From a bacterium (GTDB lineage: Bacteria; Patescibacteriota; Minisyncoccia; Moranbacterales; UBA2206), in assembly GCA_021777675.1 (NCBI GenBank), contig JAJYDG010000004.1, positions 1 through 42,715 on the forward strand: a DNA stretch of 42,715 nucleotides. Reading direction: 5' to 3'. Below the pieces are notes generated by a model, which was not told where the DNA came from, ran no database searches, and saw nothing but the letters and a program-made list of their open reading frames with translations. Both the position numbers and the translations under genes were made by a program. Below are positions 30,504-39,259 of the stretch, piece after piece (the first letter of the stretch is position 1; the number at the start of each line of letters is the position of its first letter).

Positions 30504-32288
30504 TTATTCAATATCTCCGATTTCTTGCAGCTTAATTAACTTTTGATAAAGACCGCCGAAATTTTTTAAAAGCTCCAAATGATTGCCTTCCTCAGCCACC
30601 TTTCCCCGTTCCAATACAATAATTTTATCAGCTTTTTTAATTGTACTTAAACGATGAGCAATCACAATTACCGTCCTGTTTTTACTGATTTTATCCATTG
30701 CATCTTGAATAAGTCGTTCGGAATATGAATCAAGGCTTGAAGTTGCCTCGTCAAAAATAAGAATGTGCGGATTAGCCAAAATTGCCCTGGCAATTCCCAC
30801 ACGTTGCCTTTGTCCGCCGGAAAGTTTAATTCCACGCTCTCCCACAATCGTGTCATAACCATTTTTAAGTTGCAAAATAAATTCTTCCGCATTGGCAATA
30901 CGCGCTGCCGCTTTTATTTCGGATAAAGTTGCATTGGGTTTAGCATAAGAAATATTTTCTTTTACGCTGGTATCAAAAATTTCCACTTCCTGAGGAACAA
31001 TCGCTATAAAACGCCGAAAGGCATAGAGATCGTATTCACGCAGATCATGTCCATCTAAAAGAATTTGCCCGCTCAAAGGATCATAATGCCGATAAATCAT
31101 CCGTGCTACAGTAGTTTTTCCTCCGCCAGACGGACCGACAAGTGCCGTTACGCAACCGGAATTGATTGTGAAATTAACATTATTAAGAGCGCAATTTTTA
31201 CTATCCGCATAACAAAATGATAAATTTTTAAATTCAATAGCACCATCGATATTTTTCGGTTTAATTCCTTGCGGATTATTTTTAACTGTTTCTTCTTCTC
31301 TCGATAATACATATAATCGCTCAACTGCCTCGCTGGATTCCATAATGCGATCATAAAGACGCGAGATGCGAAATAGCGATAGTAAGGCTTTTTCCGAAAT
31401 AGTGTAGACAAAAACGATACTGCCAATGGTAATTCGTCCTTTAATCACAAGATAAATTCCAAAAAACAAAACACAGCCTCTGCCAAGATCAATAACCAGA
31501 TTTCTAAGTAAGTTATATTTCAGGACTTTTCCAAATTCATTCAATGTGCTACTTGCCACATTCTTCGTCGCTTGCAAAAATTGCCTATGCTCACGCAATT
31601 CTTGTACAAAAGATTTTACCGTATTAATGTTGACAATTGATTGTGTCATTAGACTTCCCGCCACCTCCTGCGCATCAAAACGTTTTTTACGAAAAGAAAA
31701 AACTGATTTATTGAGTCGTAAAGTAAGAAAAATAAACATTGGAACAAAAATCAAAATAATCAAGCCAAAGCGCCAATCAACAATAAAAAGCGTAATGGTG
31801 GTAAAAATAATTTGAAAAACGGTTGGCGCCACTTCCCAAAAGAAATTACTGAACAAATTATCAATTTTATCCACTCCGCGATTGATTTTGATTATTTTGC
31901 TTCCGGTATTTTCTTTTTCGTGATAACCAAGACCCAAAAAAACCATTTTTTTATGGGCATTTGCCGAAAGATAGGATAAAATTTCCACCAAAATATCAAA
32001 CACCTTTCGATCACTGAAATAATCCATCATTGAAGTTGTCTGATTTACAAAAAACATTAAAAAAATCAAAATAAAAATATTTTTAATTTGAGCCACATTG
32101 AAATTAGTGATTTTATCAATCACTAATTTCAATAAATAAGGACCGACTAAGCGTACAAGCTCTGTTAGCATAATTAACACAAACAACCGTAAAATAGCTT
32201 TGCGACTTGGCTTAAAAAGTTCCCATATATGCTTCCAAAAACTTCCCAAATCAATTTTGGTTTGTTTTTCTTCAACTTCTTTTGACAT
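30504..32288 (-). CDS. ABC transporter, fused permease/ATP-binding (exporter type)
   Basis: TM domain then ALVGPSGGGKTTVARMIYRH, LSGGQRQRVGIARAILANPHILIFDEATSSLD, VIVIAHRLSTI. Confidence 0.96.
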   Translation of the reverse strand: MSKEVEEKQTKIDLGSFWKHIWELFKPSRKAILRLFVLIMLTELVRLVGPYLLKLVIDKITNFNVAQIKNIFILIFLMFFVNQTTSMMDYFSDRKVFDILVEILSYLSANAHKKMVFLGLGYHEKENTGSKIIKINRGVDKIDNLFSNFFWEVAPTVFQIIFTTITLFIVDWRFGLIILIFVPMFIFLTLRLNKSVFSFRKKRFDAQEVAGSLMTQSIVNINTVKSFVQELREHRQFLQATKNVASSTLNEFGKVLKYNLLRNLVIDLGRGCVLFFGIYLVIKGRITIGSIVFVYTISEKALLSLFRISRLYDRIMESSEAVERLYVLSREEETVKNNPQGIKPKNIDGAIEFKNLSFCYADSKNCALNNVNFTINSGCVTALVGPSGGGKTTVARMIYRHYDPLSGQILLDGHDLREYDLYAFRRFIAIVPQEVEIFDTSVKENISYAKPNATLSEIKAAARIANAEEFILQLKNGYDTIVGERGIKLSGGQRQRVGIARAILANPHILIFDEATSSLDSYSERLIQDAMDKISKNRTVIVIAHRLSTIKKADKIIVLERGKVAEEGNHLELLKNFGGLYQKLIKLQEIGDIE

Positions 32289-32306
32289 AATCTTTCTTGA
32301 AATAAA

Positions 32307-34103
32307 TTATTTTTTCAAAACCGCCAGAAAAGCTTCCGAAGGAATTGCCACTCTGCCAATAGTTTTCATTTTTTTCTTACCTTTTTTTTGTTTTTCCAAA
32401 AGTTTCTTTTTACGCGAAACATCGCCACCATAAAGTTTGGCAATAACATCTTTGCGAAAAGCTTTAACAGTTTCTCGCGCAATTACTTTTCCGCCAATTG
32501 CGGCCTGAATGGCAATGTTAAAATTTTGTCGCGGTAATGCGTCTTTTAATTTTTCCACTACGTGTTTTCCCTCTTTAAATGATTGAGATTTGGGAACGAT
32601 GCGGGAAAAAGCTTCTATTTTATCTTCGGAAATTATAATATCCAATTTCACCAATTCATTCGGACGATAATCTAAAAAAACATAGTTCATTGAAGCATAA
32701 CCGGAAGATGCACTCTTAAGATCATCGTGTAAATTGGTAATCACATCCGTCAATGGACAATTAAACTTCAAAATCATTCGCTCACTATTTAGGTATTCCG
32801 TATCGATATATTGCGCCCGGGTGTTTTTCATTACTTCCATAATCGATCCCAAATAACCGGATGGAGAAACTAATTCTAAATAAACATAGGGTTCGAAAAT
32901 TGCTTCAATTGATGACGGATCGGGTAATTCCGACGGTGAATAAATTTTCAACCTTTCTTTTTTTCCTTTTAATTCAACTTCGTAGACAACGCTTGGTGTG
33001 GTGATTGTCGGATTGATTTCAAACTCAGCACTCAAGCGAGCCTGGATAATTTCCAAATGCAATAGACCCAAAAAACCGCAACGAAAACCACGACCAAGCG
33101 CCAGATTGCTTTCTGGCTCAAAAACAAAAGCCGCATCATTTAATTTTAACTTGGAAAGCGCATCGCGCATTAAGTTATAATCATCGCCGGAAGTCGGATA
33201 AAAAGACGCATACACCATTGGACTGACTTCGCGATAACCGGGTAATTTTTCCACCTGAGCTTTAAACTTGGAAAGCGTAACGGTGTCCCCGACCTTGCAA
33301 TATTCCACACTTTTAAATCCGGTTGCTATATAACCGATTTCTCCCACTTTTAACTTTTGAGTTTTTTGTAAATCTGGCTTAAAATAACCCGCTTCAATCA
33401 CATCGCTTTCCGCTCCCGTTGCCAGCATTGAAATTTTCTCTTCTGCTGAAATCTCTCCATCAATCACTCGAACATAGGCCAAAACACCTTTATATATATC
33501 GTATTTTGAATCAAAAACTAATGCACGAAGTGGTTTATTTTCATCACCTTGAGGTGCGGGAATTTTTTCTATAATTTTATTCAACAATATTTCCACACCC
33601 TGACCTGTCTTTCCGGATACTTCCAAAATATCTTCTTTTTTACAACCAATAATTTGCATGATTTCCGCTTTAACTTTTTCCACATTAGCATTTGGCAAAT
33701 CAATTTTATTAACCACAGGAATAATTTCCAAATTATGATCAATGGCTTGATAGAGATTAGCCAATGTTTGCGCTTGCACTCCCTTGGTTGCATCGACTAG
33801 AAGCACAGCCCCTTCAACAGCTGCTAATGAACGCGAAACCTCATAACCAAAATCAACATGCCCGGGAGTGTCAATCAAATTTAAAATACGCCCTTTGTAG
33901 TGCATGCGAACAGGCTGCATTTTAATCGTTATCCCGCGCTCACGTTCCAAATCCATCTGGTCTAGAAGTTGCTCTTTCATCTTACGCATTTCCACTGTTC
34001 CGGTTATTTCCAGCATACGATCAGATAAAGTTGATTTACCGTGATCAATGTGGGCAATTATACAAAAATTTCGAATATTATTGTTTTCTGGCATATTTTT
34101 CAT
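32307..34103 (-). CDS. lepA: Elongation factor 4
   Basis: NIRNFCIIAHIDHGKSTLSDRMLEITGTVEMRKMKEQLLDQMDLERERGITIKMQPVRM; DTPGHVDFGYEVSRSLAA; FRCGFLGLLHLEIIQARLSAEF; C-term AKLYGGDVSRKKKLLEKQKKGKKKMKTIGRVAIPSEAFLAVL. Confidence 0.98.
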   Translation of the reverse strand: MKNMPENNNIRNFCIIAHIDHGKSTLSDRMLEITGTVEMRKMKEQLLDQMDLERERGITIKMQPVRMHYKGRILNLIDTPGHVDFGYEVSRSLAAVEGAVLLVDATKGVQAQTLANLYQAIDHNLEIIPVVNKIDLPNANVEKVKAEIMQIIGCKKEDILEVSGKTGQGVEILLNKIIEKIPAPQGDENKPLRALVFDSKYDIYKGVLAYVRVIDGEISAEEKISMLATGAESDVIEAGYFKPDLQKTQKLKVGEIGYIATGFKSVEYCKVGDTVTLSKFKAQVEKLPGYREVSPMVYASFYPTSGDDYNLMRDALSKLKLNDAAFVFEPESNLALGRGFRCGFLGLLHLEIIQARLSAEFEINPTITTPSVVYEVELKGKKERLKIYSPSELPDPSSIEAIFEPYVYLELVSPSGYLGSIMEVMKNTRAQYIDTEYLNSERMILKFNCPLTDVITNLHDDLKSASSGYASMNYVFLDYRPNELVKLDIIISEDKIEAFSRIVPKSQSFKEGKHVVEKLKDALPRQNFNIAIQAAIGGKVIARETVKAFRKDVIAKLYGGDVSRKKKLLEKQKKGKKKMKTIGRVAIPSEAFLAVLKK

Positions 34104-34915
34104 TCTAACGGACTTTTAATTTTTCTTAACGCTGGATTCATCACCTTAGTATAAATCTGAGTCGTTCTTATGTTAGCATGCCCAAGCAATTCTTGCACGT
34201 AGCGCACATCAACACCGTTTTCCAAAAGATGCGTGGCAAAACTATGCCTGAGTGAGTGAAATGTCGCTTCTTTTTTGATGCCAGCCTTTTTCAATGCCTG
34301 CTCAAAAACCTTTTGAGCGGTTCTTTCAGCTAGCCTGCCTCCGCGTTCACTGGCAAAAACATAATTGTTAAGATTTTTGCCTGCAGTTAATTTTTCAATA
34401 TTTCCAATCAACTTTTCCGGCAAAAGTGTTATCCGATCCTTATTCCATTTCGCGTCTTTGATATGAATAGTTAGTTCTGCTAGGCAAATATCCTTAACTT
34501 TCAAATTAATAATCTCACTAACTCGCAAGCCACCGGAATAGGCCAGTGCTATCATTAGATTATGCTTTTCATTGCTAATCACTGATAATATTTTATCGAT
34601 TTCTGCTCGCGATAGCACAATCGGTAATTTACTAGGAGTTTTGGCAAAGCGCACATCAATTTTTCTCCGAAATTTCAAAACATTCCAGCAAAAAAAGTTA
34701 ATCGCTTGCAAATGCTGGTTCGTTGTTTGCGATGACGCACCTGAATCGATTTTTGACAAAATATACTGCTTGATAAATTCGACGTCAACAATCTCAAAAT
34801 CCTTTTGCTTAGTCTTTAGATAACTAGTGACACATGCGCGATAAGAATCAATAGTTTTTGGGCTATATCCCCTCAACCTAAGTTCATCTTCTAATTTTTT
34901 CAAATAGACATCCAT
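34100..34915 (-). CDS. Tyrosine recombinase; candidate integrase of the adjacent attC-like array
   Basis: SAM-like N-terminus (LEDELRLRGYSPKTIDSYRACVTSYL); GGLRVSEIINLKVKD, HSLRHSFATHLLENGVDVRYVQELLGHANIRTTQIYTKV; ends NPALRKIKSPLE, resembling the IntI C-terminal RSPLD. No IntI-type insertion. Confidence 0.93.
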   Translation of the reverse strand: MDVYLKKLEDELRLRGYSPKTIDSYRACVTSYLKTKQKDFEIVDVEFIKQYILSKIDSGASSQTTNQHLQAINFFCWNVLKFRRKIDVRFAKTPSKLPIVLSRAEIDKILSVISNEKHNLMIALAYSGGLRVSEIINLKVKDICLAELTIHIKDAKWNKDRITLLPEKLIGNIEKLTAGKNLNNYVFASERGGRLAERTAQKVFEQALKKAGIKKEATFHSLRHSFATHLLENGVDVRYVQELLGHANIRTTQIYTKVMNPALRKIKSPLE

Positions 34916-34947
34916 TAAATTTTTTGCTATAATTTGAGCATAAATAA

Positions 34948-34976
34948 ATTATACATAATATTCACAAATTTAGCAA
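34948..34976 (-). promoter_or_regulatory. Candidate sigma70-type promoter for the recombinase
   Basis: Minus strand TTGCTA - 17 nt - TATAAT, about 33 nt upstream of the recombinase ATG. Confidence 0.6.
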
Positions 34977-34989
34977 TATTATGCACAAT

Positions 34990-35030
34990 ATCCGAAAACA
35001 CTTCAGATATAAACGAGTTAGCTGAAATAT
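34990..35030 (+). other. Candidate attI-like insertion point
   Basis: TTCAGATATAAACGAGTTAGCTGAAATA resembles the 3' end of the first attC-like element, ATCAGATATGCCGAAACGTTATGTGAAATA. Confidence 0.4.
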
Positions 35031-35176
35031 TCCTTTTCTTTTTTGGGCTATCGCCCAATTGTTTTAAAAAATTTTAAAATTTCTTTTTCATTAATTAAAG
35101 AGGGGGAATAAGGTGTTTTCTCCGCTCCGCTACGAAAACGATTTATTTTTAAGGGGAAAAATGTAATAATAAAATT

Positions 35177-36157
35177 ATGACAACTACTGCATCAAGACAA
35201 ATGACAACTGGAAAATCTTTTGAGTATGCTTTGCTTGTTCAATTTGAAGAAAAATTGAAAGACAAAACAAATCTTGAAGTTATCAAAAATTCTTCTTTTG
35301 AAATTGCAAAAGGCTGTTTTGAAAATGTGAGCGAAACAGAAAAGAGCGACTATTTACTCACCGCTAGTTTTGCAGTCAATTTTTTAATGGATATAGAGCC
35401 ACGCCTCACAAACGATATTGGCAAAGACGATATTCTGCAACTTGAAATTTTATCAGATCAACATGGAAAATCAGGCGATGTTAGAGATGTTTTAGCAATT
35501 CGTTTATTGCAAAAATGGGAAATTGGAGTATCAGCCAAAAACAATCATCATGCAGTAAAGCATTCTCGGCTATCTTCAAATATTGATTTTGGTGAAAAAT
35601 GGCTTGGAATAAAAACATCAAAAGAATATTTTGAAACAGTAACACCTATTTTTAACAATTTGGAAAAAATTAGAAAAGAAAGCAGTGCAAAGAAAAAGTG
35701 GAGTGAACTTGGTGATTATCATTCATCAATCTATATTCCAATTTTAAAAGCCTTTATTAAAGAACTGAAAAATCTATACAAAAAAGATTCTAAAAAAGTA
35801 GCGTCTAATCTAGTCGCATACCTCGTTGGAAATAAAGATTTTTACAAAGTTATTAAAGGCAAAAATAGTGTAGAAATACACGCTTACAATTTGAATGGAA
35901 CATTAAATTTGCCTTTTGACGACATTCTTCCAAAATACAAAACACCAAAAGTTCCATTGCCAACAGAAATTGTTGATATTTGTTTCAAAACCGATAGCCA
36001 AACAACAGCAATAGTAACCATGAATAATGATTGGACTCTTTCTTTTCGTATTCATAATGCAAGTTCTAGGGTTGAATCGTCCTTGAAATTTGATATAAAT
36101 CTTTTAAAATCCCCGAAAAAATTATTTAAAAACACACTAAATATTAGTCACGAATAA
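35177..36157 (+). CDS. HaeIII-family type II restriction endonuclease (predicted GGCC)
   Basis: 326 aa; HaeIII-family-like (SFEYALLVQFEEKL, DQHGKSGDVRDVLAIRLLQKWEIGVSAKNNHHAVKHSRLS, DFGEKWLGI); next to an M.HaeIII-like methylase. Confidence 0.88.
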   Translation: MTTTASRQMTTGKSFEYALLVQFEEKLKDKTNLEVIKNSSFEIAKGCFENVSETEKSDYLLTASFAVNFLMDIEPRLTNDIGKDDILQLEILSDQHGKSGDVRDVLAIRLLQKWEIGVSAKNNHHAVKHSRLSSNIDFGEKWLGIKTSKEYFETVTPIFNNLEKIRKESSAKKKWSELGDYHSSIYIPILKAFIKELKNLYKKDSKKVASNLVAYLVGNKDFYKVIKGKNSVEIHAYNLNGTLNLPFDDILPKYKTPKVPLPTEIVDICFKTDSQTTAIVTMNNDWTLSFRIHNASSRVESSLKFDINLLKSPKKLFKNTLNISHE

Positions 36158-36159
36158 TT

Positions 36160-37137
36160 ATGAAAATAGCTTCATTGTTTACAGGTGCAGGAGGACTTGA
36201 TCTAGGCTTTGAAAAAGCTGGTTTCCATGTCGTCTGGGCAAATGAATATGACCCAACAATTTGGGAAACTTTTGAACACAATTTTCCAAAAACAAAACTT
36301 GATAAAAGAAGCATTGTTGAGGTTCCTGCTTCTGAAATTCCCGATGTTGACGGAATCATTGGTGGACCACCTTGTCAAAGCTGGAGCGAGGCTGGAGCTG
36401 GACGTGGAATAAATGATAAACGAGGAAAATTGTTTTATGACTACATTCGTTTATTAAAAGAAAAACAACCAAAATTTTTTCTTGCAGAAAATGTATCAGG
36501 CATTCTTCATCCTAAACACAAAGAGGCTTTTTCAAATATAATAAAAGAATTTGAGAATGCTGGATATGAAATTTCCTGCAAATTATTGAATGCAAATGAT
36601 TATGATGTTCCTGAAGATAGATTGCGTGTCATTATTGTGGGATATAATAAAAAACTAAAGAAAAAATTTGAATTTCCAGAACCGCAAAAATATAAACCAG
36701 TATTGAAAGACGCTATTTATGATTTGCGTTTAGCAAAACCTGCGTTAGATAAAAATAAAACAAATGGTGATGTATTAAAAATCCCAAATCACGAATACAT
36801 GAATGGCGGTTTTTCTTCAATTTATATGTCGCGAAATCGTGTTCGTTCATGGGATGAGCCTTCTTTTACTATTCAAGCTGGCGGTCGCCATGCGCCAATT
36901 CATCCACAAGCTCCAAAAATGAAATTTATAAGTCAGAATGAAAGAGTTTTTGTTCCCGGCAAAGAGCATTTATATCGCCGTCTATCTGTTCGCGAATGTG
37001 CAAGAATTCAAACATTTCCCGATGATTTTATTTTTAAATATCGTGACATTGCTGACGGATACAAAATGATTGGAAATGCTGTTGCAGTAAATTTCGCTCA
37101 TCATTTAGCAAAAAAAATAATGGCTGATTTAAAATAA
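36160..37137 (+). CDS. HaeIII-like DNA (cytosine-5) methyltransferase (predicted GGCC)
   Basis: SLFTGAGGLDLGFEKAGF, GIIGGPPCQSWSEAGAGRGINDKRGKLFYDYIRLLKEKQPKFFLAENV, ALDKNKTNGD...NHEYMNGGFSSIYMSRNRVRSWDEPSFTIQAGGR, HLYRRLSVRECARIQTFPDDFIF...DGYKMIGNAV; close to M.HaeIII as recalled. Confidence 0.95.
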   Translation: MKIASLFTGAGGLDLGFEKAGFHVVWANEYDPTIWETFEHNFPKTKLDKRSIVEVPASEIPDVDGIIGGPPCQSWSEAGAGRGINDKRGKLFYDYIRLLKEKQPKFFLAENVSGILHPKHKEAFSNIIKEFENAGYEISCKLLNANDYDVPEDRLRVIIVGYNKKLKKKFEFPEPQKYKPVLKDAIYDLRLAKPALDKNKTNGDVLKIPNHEYMNGGFSSIYMSRNRVRSWDEPSFTIQAGGRHAPIHPQAPKMKFISQNERVFVPGKEHLYRRLSVRECARIQTFPDDFIFKYRDIADGYKMIGNAVAVNFAHHLAKKIMADLK

Positions 37138-37150
37138 TACTTTAAATTAC

Positions 37151-38566
37151 ATGTCTGATCAAATCACTAATATATATCAGTTATTTCAAAAGTTCTCATG
37201 GAACAGTTTTTTAGATATTAACGAAGAGAAAAAATACATTAAACTAGCCAATTCTGAGGAATATATTTTCAAGAAAGAACAAGGTTTTTCAAAAATAAAT
37301 TTTTTCAATTTTGATCCGACCCAAAGAAATGTTACAAAAAGAGAAAACTACCTTACCCTGCTTATTCATGATGATTTAAAGGCTTTAACTTTTATAAATT
37401 ACTGGGCAAACGAAGAAAAAAATAACTTTGGATATAACTTTTCAAGAGAACATTGGATTTTCAAAAAAATATTTGAGGGCGTTGATACTGTAAAAATTTC
37501 AGCAAAATATAAAATAGATATTCAGAAAAGAGCAAAAACCCTATTGATAAAGCCTGAAAAATTTAAAGAGATACAAGAAGAAATCACAAAAATAGATAAA
37601 AGAGCCAAATCATCAAAAGCGAGTCTTCTTAATTTTTTAGTTAATCAAGCAAAATTCACTTTTTTGAATAAAAGAACTCAAAAAACCACAAGTATTACAA
37701 AGGGAGAATGTGACTTTCTCATTAACAGACTGAATCTAAACACAAAAAAGGAGAAAAAAGATTTTCAGCAATACTTAAATTCGGACGACATAACATCACT
37801 TGGCTCCCTCTTTGAGGAAATGATCAAAAAAGAGGTTTTTGATAAAGAATATTTTAGAAGGTTAGACGAGTATTTCATCAAAGAAAAATTGGAAAATATA
37901 ATAGAAAATGGAAAGGAAATTCTGAATCTAAAGAGCGAAAGCGTAAAATCAAAAGAAGCCAAGAGGCTAATCCAAAAAATGTTTTCTCAACAAATAGGGC
38001 AATTAGAAACTGTTTGGCAAAATTTTTTCGATAAATACTTACTATACTTATTTTTTTCATATAAAAAAATTGTGCCCAAGGTTGAGTTAAACGATCTTGA
38101 AAGCCTAGACAAGCAATATCCAGACTTTATCGGGGTAAATCATTATGATGGAATTGATATTATTGAAATTAAAACACATCTAAAAAATATCCTTACTTGG
38201 GACAGAAATCATAAAAATTTTGCGTTTTCGTCAGAAATGAGTAAAGCAATCATTCAAACAATTAATTACATGGATGCCATTTCAGACGACAAGATTAAAA
38301 AATCAAAAGATAAAAAAGACATCCTGGACTATCTTAATATTGATGAAAATCTTTATAGACCAAAAGGAATTATAATTATTTCGTCTAAAAATAAAATCTG
38401 CAAAAATCAAAACAGGCTATCAAAAGATCAAAAAACCAGACTTAGCAAAGATTTCACAAAACTTAGAAATAGTATCCATAACATTCAAATATTTACTTTT
38501 GATGAAATTTTATCAATCGCAGAAAGATATACAGAGAATATAAATTCGAATTTAATAGGAAAATAA
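37151..38566 (+). CDS. Shedu-like (SduA/DUF4263) anti-phage nuclease
   Basis: C-terminal QYPDFIGVNHYDGIDIIEIKTHLKNIL (D...ExK), KAIIQTINYMDAI, RPKGIIIISSKNK, FDEIL; charged divergent N-terminus. Confidence 0.75.
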   Translation: MSDQITNIYQLFQKFSWNSFLDINEEKKYIKLANSEEYIFKKEQGFSKINFFNFDPTQRNVTKRENYLTLLIHDDLKALTFINYWANEEKNNFGYNFSREHWIFKKIFEGVDTVKISAKYKIDIQKRAKTLLIKPEKFKEIQEEITKIDKRAKSSKASLLNFLVNQAKFTFLNKRTQKTTSITKGECDFLINRLNLNTKKEKKDFQQYLNSDDITSLGSLFEEMIKKEVFDKEYFRRLDEYFIKEKLENIIENGKEILNLKSESVKSKEAKRLIQKMFSQQIGQLETVWQNFFDKYLLYLFFSYKKIVPKVELNDLESLDKQYPDFIGVNHYDGIDIIEIKTHLKNILTWDRNHKNFAFSSEMSKAIIQTINYMDAISDDKIKKSKDKKDILDYLNIDENLYRPKGIIIISSKNKICKNQNRLSKDQKTRLSKDFTKLRNSIHNIQIFTFDEILSIAERYTENINSNLIGK

Positions 38567-38579
38567 AATGTTTTCGGTC

Positions 38580-38612
38580 GGGCAATTCACCCCTTTAGTT
38601 CCCCTCTTGCCC
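38580..38612 (+). repeat. Hairpin element H1 with C-rich loop
   Basis: GGGCAA-TTCACCCCTTTAGTTCCCCTC-TTGCCC. Confidence 0.8.
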
Positions 38613-38633
38613 CTCCCTCAAACAGAATAAGGA

Positions 38634-38684
38634 GTTTTGGATTTTGGGCATTCACCCCTAGCCCCTCTGCCCAAAATCCAAAAC
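38634..38684 (+). repeat. Hairpin element H2 with C-rich loop and perfect 17-bp stem
   Basis: GTTTTGGATTTTGGGCA (38634-38650) / TGCCCAAAATCCAAAAC (38668-38684); loop TTCACCCCTAGCCCCTC. Confidence 0.9.
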
Positions 38685-38753
38685 GGAAAAAGAAATTTGA
38701 AAATTTTTTAAAACAAGTTTTCTTATCAGAAAACAAAAGAAAAGGAATACATC

Positions 38754-38855
38754 AGCTAACACGGCATATCTGGTTACGGCTTTTATACAAAAGCCTCCAC
38801 CCATATTTGCCTTCGCTACGCTACGGCAAACATCAGATATGCCGAAACGTTATGT
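38754..38855 (+). other. attC-like recombination site 1
   Basis: AGCTAAC...GTTATGT ends; outer repeat CGGCATATCTG/CAGATATGCCG; inner hairpins GGCTTTTatacAAAAGCC and TTTGCC...GGCAAA. Confidence 0.72.
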
Positions 38856-38885
38856 GAAATAAAATTCTTTTTCTTTTTTAAACTT

Positions 38886-38990
38886 GCTTTTTTATAATAA
38901 GGAAGAATAAGTTTTTTTATCTATTTATATAGGGGTATGAGGTGTTTTTTCTGCCCACAAAGGGACAGTAAAAAACGATTTTATTTTATA
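38886..38990 (+). promoter_or_regulatory. Conserved module leader
   Basis: GCTTTTTTATAATAAGGAAGAATA..GTTTTTTTATCT..TTATATAGGGGTA...AGGTGTTTTTTCTGCCC nearly repeated at 41483-41555; imperfect hairpin GTTTTTTCTGCCC...GGGACAGTAAAAAAC. Confidence 0.6.
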
Positions 38991-39004
38991 TTTTTGAAAA
39001 CAAT

Positions 39005-39259
39005 ATGAACGAAATTAACTTAAACGCATTTTTAAAACTTTTATCAGAGAAACTTGGCAAACAAATAACCTTTTCTAAATACGAAGAAAAATCAGGAGAC
39101 AAAGAAATTCATAAATTTATGCCTCTCGTTGTTGGCTGGATTGGAATCGTGCGAGTTTATCCCCGCTGGTTTCCTGACCATGATGTTGAAATTGCAACTC
39201 GCTTTATAAATCATATTAAAGAAATTGTAAGAAAAAAAGAATTTATATGGAACGATTAA
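39005..39259 (+). CDS. Hypothetical 84-aa protein
   Basis: MNEINLNAFLKLLSEKLGKQITFSKYEEKSG...; overlaps the start of the next ORF, so probably translationally coupled. Confidence 0.6.
   Translation: MNEINLNAFLKLLSEKLGKQITFSKYEEKSGDKEIHKFMPLVVGWIGIVRVYPRWFPDHDVEIATRFINHIKEIVRKKEFIWND

Noticed and set aside
38580-38690. Simple tandem rho-independent terminators
   Set aside because: Strong stems, but no consistent T run follows and the loops are conserved over 17-21 nt, which ordinary terminators do not need; kept as a structured repeat instead.
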